Shown here one piece after another: positions 24,834-28,569 of a DNA stretch of 28,569 nucleotides. The stretch is from Candidatus Bathyarchaeota archaeon B26-1 (lineage in GTDB: Archaea; Thermoproteota; Bathyarchaeia; Bathyarchaeales; B26-1). The first letter of the stretch is position 1; each line of letters begins with the position of its first letter. Where the stretch lies: assembly GCA_001593925.1 (NCBI GenBank), contig LUCD01000034.1, positions 1 to 28,569 of the forward strand, written 5' to 3'. The translations under genes were made by a program, and so were the position numbers. The notes under the pieces were generated by a model. The model saw only the letters and a program-made list of their open reading frames with translations, ran no database searches and had not been told where the DNA came from.

Positions 24834-24971
24834 AGAATCATCTGGGTTATTCCGGAAAGGTTTAGTCGGTTTGCTCCTCCCCGATCTCCGTGGACGTTCT
24901 CGAGAGAGATATTATGGCGCTCTAGGTTTTAGAGTTGAATCTTTAATGGTAGGTGTGAAGGTGACCCAAAC

Positions 24972-26486
24972 TTGGAGAGGTACGTGAGAATCTTCGATAC
25001 AACCCTCAGGGATGGAGAGCAGACGCCGGGAGTATCCCTGACGCCTGAAGAGAAGTTCGAGATAGGGGTTCAGCTCGACAAGCTGGGAGTCGACGTTATA
25101 GAGGCCGGTTTCCCCTCCGCCTCTGAGGGAGAACGGAAAGCCGTCAGAGAACTAGCACACGCCGGACTCAAAGCGGAGATATGCGCCTTAACACGGGCTA
25201 TAAAGAGCGATATAGACGCCGCTCTCTCCTGCGATGTAGACTCGATACATACGTTCATCTCCACCTCCGAGGTCCAGATGAAATACGCCTTGAACATCAC
25301 CCCCGAGCAGGTCTTAGAGAAATCCTTCGAGGCGGTCCAGTACATCAAGGACCACGGAGTCATCTGCGAGTTCTCTCCTATGGACGCTACCAGAACAGAC
25401 TTCAACTTTCTAAGGAAGGTCTGCATGACCGCCGAGGAGGCTGGAGCCGACAGGATCAACATACCGGACACGGTCGGGATAATGAACCCAGATTCGATGC
25501 GGCGGCTTATAAGCAGACTACGCGAGACGCTGAAGGTTCCGTTAAGCGTCCACTGCCACGACGACTTCGGCCTAGCCGTGGCAAACTCTCTAGCCGGAGT
25601 GGATGGCGGAGCCGCCCAAGTCCACGTCACGGTTAACGGTCTCGGCGAGAGGGCTGGAAACGCGGCCCTAGAAGAGGTGGTGATGGGCCTCCACATGATC
25701 TATAAGTTGAGAACCGGCGTGAACACCCGGCTGCTCTATGAGACCTCTAAGCTCGTCTCCCGCCTCACAGGGGTTCCGATCCAGCCGAACAAGGCTATAG
25801 TCGGTGAGAACGCTTTTGCGCATGAGTCTGGAATCCACACGAAAGGTGTGGTGATTAAGCCCTTGACCTTCGAGCCTATCAGTCCGGAGCTCGTTGGGAG
25901 ACGCCGTAAGCTCATAGCCGGTAAGCTTGCAGGTAGACACGGGATAAGGGCTGAACTGAGAGAGGCTGGAATCCACCCAACGGAGAAGCAGCTCAAAGAG
26001 ATCGTGAAGAGGGTTAAGGAGCTCGGAGATAAAGGAAAGACGGTGACGGACGCCGACCTCTTCGCGATAGCCAGAGCCGTGATGGGAGGAGTATCTGAAG
26101 AGCGGGCGGTCGATCTTATAGACCTAGCGGTGATAACTGGGATAAGGGTGATCCCAACAGCCTCGGTTAAGCTCATGCTGGACGAAAAGGAGTATGTGGC
26201 GGCGGAGACCGGTGTCGGACCCGTAGACGCCGCGATAAAGGCCATACAGAAGATAACGGACAATCTCGTCAACGTGAGGTTGAGGGAGTACAGGCTTGAA
26301 GCCCTGACGGGAGGATCCGACGCGGTAGCCGAGGTTGTGATAAAGGTTGAGGACAAGTACGGCAACATAGTCTCAGCTAGGGGTGCACGTGAAGACATAG
26401 TCATGGCCAGCGTAGAAGCCATGATAGAAGGGATAAATAAGCTGCTCCTCAAGAGCCGGAAGAGAAGGTCTGAACGCCCTCAATAA
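24972..26486 (+). CDS. leuA: 2-isopropylmalate synthase
   Basis: First committed step of leucine synthesis: acetyl-CoA plus 2-oxoisovalerate gives 2-isopropylmalate. 504 residues: DRE-TIM barrel with RIFDTTLRDGEQTPG (residues 6-20), HTFISTSEVQMKYALNIT, MDATRTDFNFL, INIPDTVGIMNP (typical LeuA), metal-binding HCHDDFGLAVAN and NGLGERAGNAALEE; then the C-terminal regulatory dimer domain (about 385-495), where leucine binds in this family. I chose TTG 24972 because AAGGTGA lies 7 nt upstream and the next starts would cut into the barrel. It is a paralog of 16635-18162 and shares a 61-nt identical tract with it. It has its own promoter and a leader that seems to carry a regulatory peptide. The LeuA call is better supported here than for the first paralog. 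Confidence 0.93.
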   Translation: MERYVRIFDTTLRDGEQTPGVSLTPEEKFEIGVQLDKLGVDVIEAGFPSASEGERKAVRELAHAGLKAEICALTRAIKSDIDAALSCDVDSIHTFISTSEVQMKYALNITPEQVLEKSFEAVQYIKDHGVICEFSPMDATRTDFNFLRKVCMTAEEAGADRINIPDTVGIMNPDSMRRLISRLRETLKVPLSVHCHDDFGLAVANSLAGVDGGAAQVHVTVNGLGERAGNAALEEVVMGLHMIYKLRTGVNTRLLYETSKLVSRLTGVPIQPNKAIVGENAFAHESGIHTKGVVIKPLTFEPISPELVGRRRKLIAGKLAGRHGIRAELREAGIHPTEKQLKEIVKRVKELGDKGKTVTDADLFAIARAVMGGVSEERAVDLIDLAVITGIRVIPTASVKLMLDEKEYVAAETGVGPVDAAIKAIQKITDNLVNVRLREYRLEALTGGSDAVAEVVIKVEDKYGNIVSARGAREDIVMASVEAMIEGINKLLLKSRKRRSERPQ

Positions 26487-26611
26487 CCGAAGCCTTTTAA
26501 CCCTAATGATTCCCCAATGTTAGGCGTTCGCTCACTATTTCCCCTGAACGAGTTGACAGTATCGAATAGAACGTTTTGTCAAAAATCGAATGAATCTGTG
26601 ATTTATTAGTT

Positions 26612-27664
26612 TTATTTCATGATTGGAAGTAGCCAGCGCGGACGTTTAATAAAGGAACCATTACGAAACGTTTGCTTTATTCTATTAGTTTTTTCTAAAT
26701 GATCCATACAGCTTCTGATGCAACCTCGACCTGCGCAAAGATTGTAGCTACCTCCAACGCCCCATTTCTGCAACATAGCGTGTCCCTCAACTATATAACC
26801 CGAAGGAAACTCCTTCGTCTTTCTAAATTTTCTGGTCGAGAGCGTCCAACAGAATTTATAAGCCTCTTCTTCGGACATCTTTTGCTTTCTAGCGTCAAAC
26901 ATTAGGCCTGGAAAGTCCTTTGCTAGGAAGGGGGATACTCGTTTATCTCCACCATGGACGCTTAAGCAACACCTACCGACATCCACAGCGGCCCATTCAT
27001 ATTTTACTCCTTCGATCACTACGCTCTCTATCTTTCGTTCTTTTATATGCGGAATAGCATCGGAAGGACAGTTATACACACAAGCCATACATCTATCACA
27101 TATGCTACCAGGTGTAACCAATGGATCTGGTTCTAAAGGAGCATCCGTTATTATAGCGTGAAGCCTTTGCCGAGGACCGAATTTTTTGGTTAGGAAAACC
27201 TTTGACCAGCCTATTTCTCCGAGACCAGCGGCAAGCGCGGCTATACGGATATGCAACTCCACGTTAGGTGCTACTGCTCCGGGCCTCAGAGGTTCTATGG
27301 GGGGCTGAGTTTCAGGCACACCAGAGTAGTATGGCATAGCTTCATATCCATGGTCTTCTATGAAGCAGGCTAACTCATATAGAGGTTTCTGTATAAACAA
27401 TGTGTTTAACAATCCGTGATATCCAAAATAGGTGTAGCTTACCCAGTTAGTGCCCTCCTCTATTCCTCTCAAGCTTCCCCTTGGAATTCGACGTGCTATT
27501 ACAATTACAGATCTTGCGTCTGGAAACATGTTAGCTGGATTCATTCTTGGCGGAGCATTCTTAAAACGTTCTATGTTTGCGATTCCTACAAGATCTATGC
27601 CTAAAGAATAGGCGTAATTCTTCAATTTTTCTTTGGTTAATACTTTTGATTGCAATTTAACCAT
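26612..27664 (-). CDS. QueG/reductive-dehalogenase-like iron-sulfur protein (4Fe-4S double-cluster domain), paralog 1
   Basis: 350 residues. The N-terminal half (LGIDLVGIANIERF, RSVIVIARRIPRGSLRGIEE, LAAGLGEIGWSKVFLTKKFG) resembles the cobalamin/substrate-facing part of epoxyqueuosine reductase and reductive dehalogenase relatives. The ferredoxin-like part has C189, C192, C195 and C199 (CDRCMACVYNCP), then C232/C233 and C310, C315, C319 (LCAGRGCIRSCMDHL), enough for two [4Fe-4S] clusters. It has no signal peptide, so it is cytoplasmic. True QueG is unlikely, as there are two diverged tandem copies and no queuosine genes nearby. Substrate is unknown. ATG 27664 starts 7 nt after the upstream paralog's stop, so they are co-transcribed. 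DNA is visibly more AT-rich than in the ilv/leu cluster. Confidence 0.8.
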   Translation of the reverse strand: MVKLQSKVLTKEKLKNYAYSLGIDLVGIANIERFKNAPPRMNPANMFPDARSVIVIARRIPRGSLRGIEEGTNWVSYTYFGYHGLLNTLFIQKPLYELACFIEDHGYEAMPYYSGVPETQPPIEPLRPGAVAPNVELHIRIAALAAGLGEIGWSKVFLTKKFGPRQRLHAIITDAPLEPDPLVTPGSICDRCMACVYNCPSDAIPHIKERKIESVVIEGVKYEWAAVDVGRCCLSVHGGDKRVSPFLAKDFPGLMFDARKQKMSEEEAYKFCWTLSTRKFRKTKEFPSGYIVEGHAMLQKWGVGGSYNLCAGRGCIRSCMDHLEKTNRIKQTFRNGSFIKRPRWLLPIMK

Positions 27665-27671
27665 CCTAGAC

Positions 27672-28526
27672 TCAGATGTTAACTCGTCGTCCTAACTCGT
27701 CAAGCGCCCAAGGTTCACGTTTCCTAAAGGGTTCATTAAATCTACTCTTTATTCTTCCCGCTCTTTCTAGGTGGTCTAGACAACTCCGTACGCACAGCGC
27801 GGCTATTCGATCAGGCTTCGCGGATTTGTAATGTCTGTTAGGCACCGCTCCATTTTTACATATATTACATTTTGAGTAATCTATTTCTGCAACCGTCATT
27901 TTTTTCCCGCAAATGGAGATCTCTCGTTCACCTATAAATGCTCCTAATGGACAATATTTAGAGCAAATTTTACATTCATCACATATTGTTGACGTTGAAA
28001 TGGGGTCTGGTTTAAGCTGGGCATCGGTTAAAATCGCATGAACTCGTTGGAGGGGACCAAACTTAGGTGTAAGCAGGACTCCGCAATATCCTATTTCACC
28101 CAACCCCGCTCGAACCGCCGCATCTTCTAAATCCAAAAATACGTTCGGGGGTGGACTACCAGCACGAACAGGTATGCCCATGGGAGGTATTTCGGACGGT
28201 AATCCGGGCAAGGGAACAGCCTCCCATCCATTATCCTCTAAGAATACTACAGCTTCGTACGTAACGTAGGCAAGAAATCTATCTTCCAACCAAGAATACC
28301 CATAGAGATTATAGGTATTAAATTGTGTTCCTTCCTCTACTCCTCGTAATGTTCCTCGCGTAATTCGTCTGCCCAATACTACCACAGATTTAGTTTCGGG
28401 AAAAATAGATTTCGGATGCTTATTAAGTGGTAATTCATCAAACCGTTCTATATTGGCTATGCCTATTAGGTCTACACCTGCTTTATAGAGAGCCTCTTTA
28501 AATTCCTTAGTAGCAGATTCTTCCAC
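27672..28526 (-). CDS. QueG/reductive-dehalogenase-like iron-sulfur protein (4Fe-4S double-cluster domain), paralog 2
   Basis: 284 residues, clearly homologous to the next gene over most of its length (GVDLIGIANIERFDELP, RGTLRGVEEGT, AGLGEIGYCGVLLTPKFGP, HAILTDAQLKPDP). First cluster: C182, C185, C188, C192 (CDECKICSKYCP). Second set: C206, C220, C223, C245, C249 (SKCNICKNG, LCVRSCLDHLERAGRIKSRF). It is shorter because a segment between the clusters is missing relative to paralog 1. GTG 28526 has GGAGG 7 nt upstream; the overlapping ATG at 28528 is in another frame. Predicted cytoplasmic redox enzyme, substrate unknown. The pair may have arisen by tandem duplication, possibly acquired, given codon use unlike the ilv/leu genes. 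Confidence 0.8.
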   Translation of the reverse strand: MEESATKEFKEALYKAGVDLIGIANIERFDELPLNKHPKSIFPETKSVVVLGRRITRGTLRGVEEGTQFNTYNLYGYSWLEDRFLAYVTYEAVVFLEDNGWEAVPLPGLPSEIPPMGIPVRAGSPPPNVFLDLEDAAVRAGLGEIGYCGVLLTPKFGPLQRVHAILTDAQLKPDPISTSTICDECKICSKYCPLGAFIGEREISICGKKMTVAEIDYSKCNICKNGAVPNRHYKSAKPDRIAALCVRSCLDHLERAGRIKSRFNEPFRKREPWALDELGRRVNI

Positions 28527-28569
28527 ATATAAACCTCCAAAGTTTATGAGATAATGTCTTTCTTGGCTT

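Overview
The window is a gene-dense stretch of archaeal DNA of moderate GC. Archaeal markers are an archaeal-type CCA-adding enzyme, a threonyl-tRNA synthetase (ThrRS) with the archaeal D-aminoacyl-tRNA-deacylase-like editing domain, a DUF131/TIGR00304 membrane protein, a COG2112-type kinase, BRE/TATA promoters, and frequent GTG and TTG starts with Shine-Dalgarno (SD) sites. Gene content and style fit a Thermoproteota/Bathyarchaeia-like genome. That placement is inference; no rRNA is present.

Layout. (1) 1-1881, plus strand: the 3' part of cca and a small atypical protein kinase. (2) 1912-8329, minus strand: ilvE, thrS, then membrane and surface proteins (a frameshifted zinc-ribbon/TM/Hsp20-like protein, a DUF131 protein, a TM protein with a C-terminal helix-hairpin-helix, an anchored unknown, and an anchored protein with two Ig-like domains). 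(3) 8393-8846: the decayed remnant of an IS5-type insertion sequence. (4) 8869-16362, minus strand: a complete oligopeptide-type ABC transporter operon (solute-binding protein, two permeases, two ATPases, one small membrane protein), with dppB split by a frameshift. (5) 16635-26486, plus strand: a branched-chain amino acid biosynthesis cluster in the order leuA/cimA-like, ilvB, ilvN, ilvC, leuC, leuD, leuB, leuA. (6) 26612-28526, minus strand: two tandem QueG-like iron-sulfur proteins in more AT-rich DNA.

Region 5 encodes acetolactate synthase (IlvBN), ketol-acid reductoisomerase (IlvC), isopropylmalate isomerase (LeuCD), isopropylmalate dehydrogenase (LeuB) and two alpha-isopropylmalate/citramalate synthase paralogs. 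IlvE, 14 kb away, would supply the last step. Dihydroxyacid dehydratase (ilvD) is the one core step not in the window. One of the two synthases may make citramalate for isoleucine.

The most interesting observation is a pair of very short ORFs, one in the leader of ilvB (18236-18283) and one in the leader of the second leuA (24789-24833). They encode peptides that align without gaps (R-[VI]-R-R-x-x-F-[IL]-H near the C terminus) although their codons differ. Each follows a TATA element and lies 100-140 nt before the structural gene. This looks like a conserved leader-peptide control of branched-chain amino acid operons. I know of no described archaeal equivalent, but I could not search. Also notable: the first leuA paralog has no usable in-frame start and seems to need a +1 frameshift just after its SD/ATG; the two leuA paralogs share a 61-nt identical tract suggesting gene conversion; and several genes are broken by single-base frame changes, which may be biology or assembly error.
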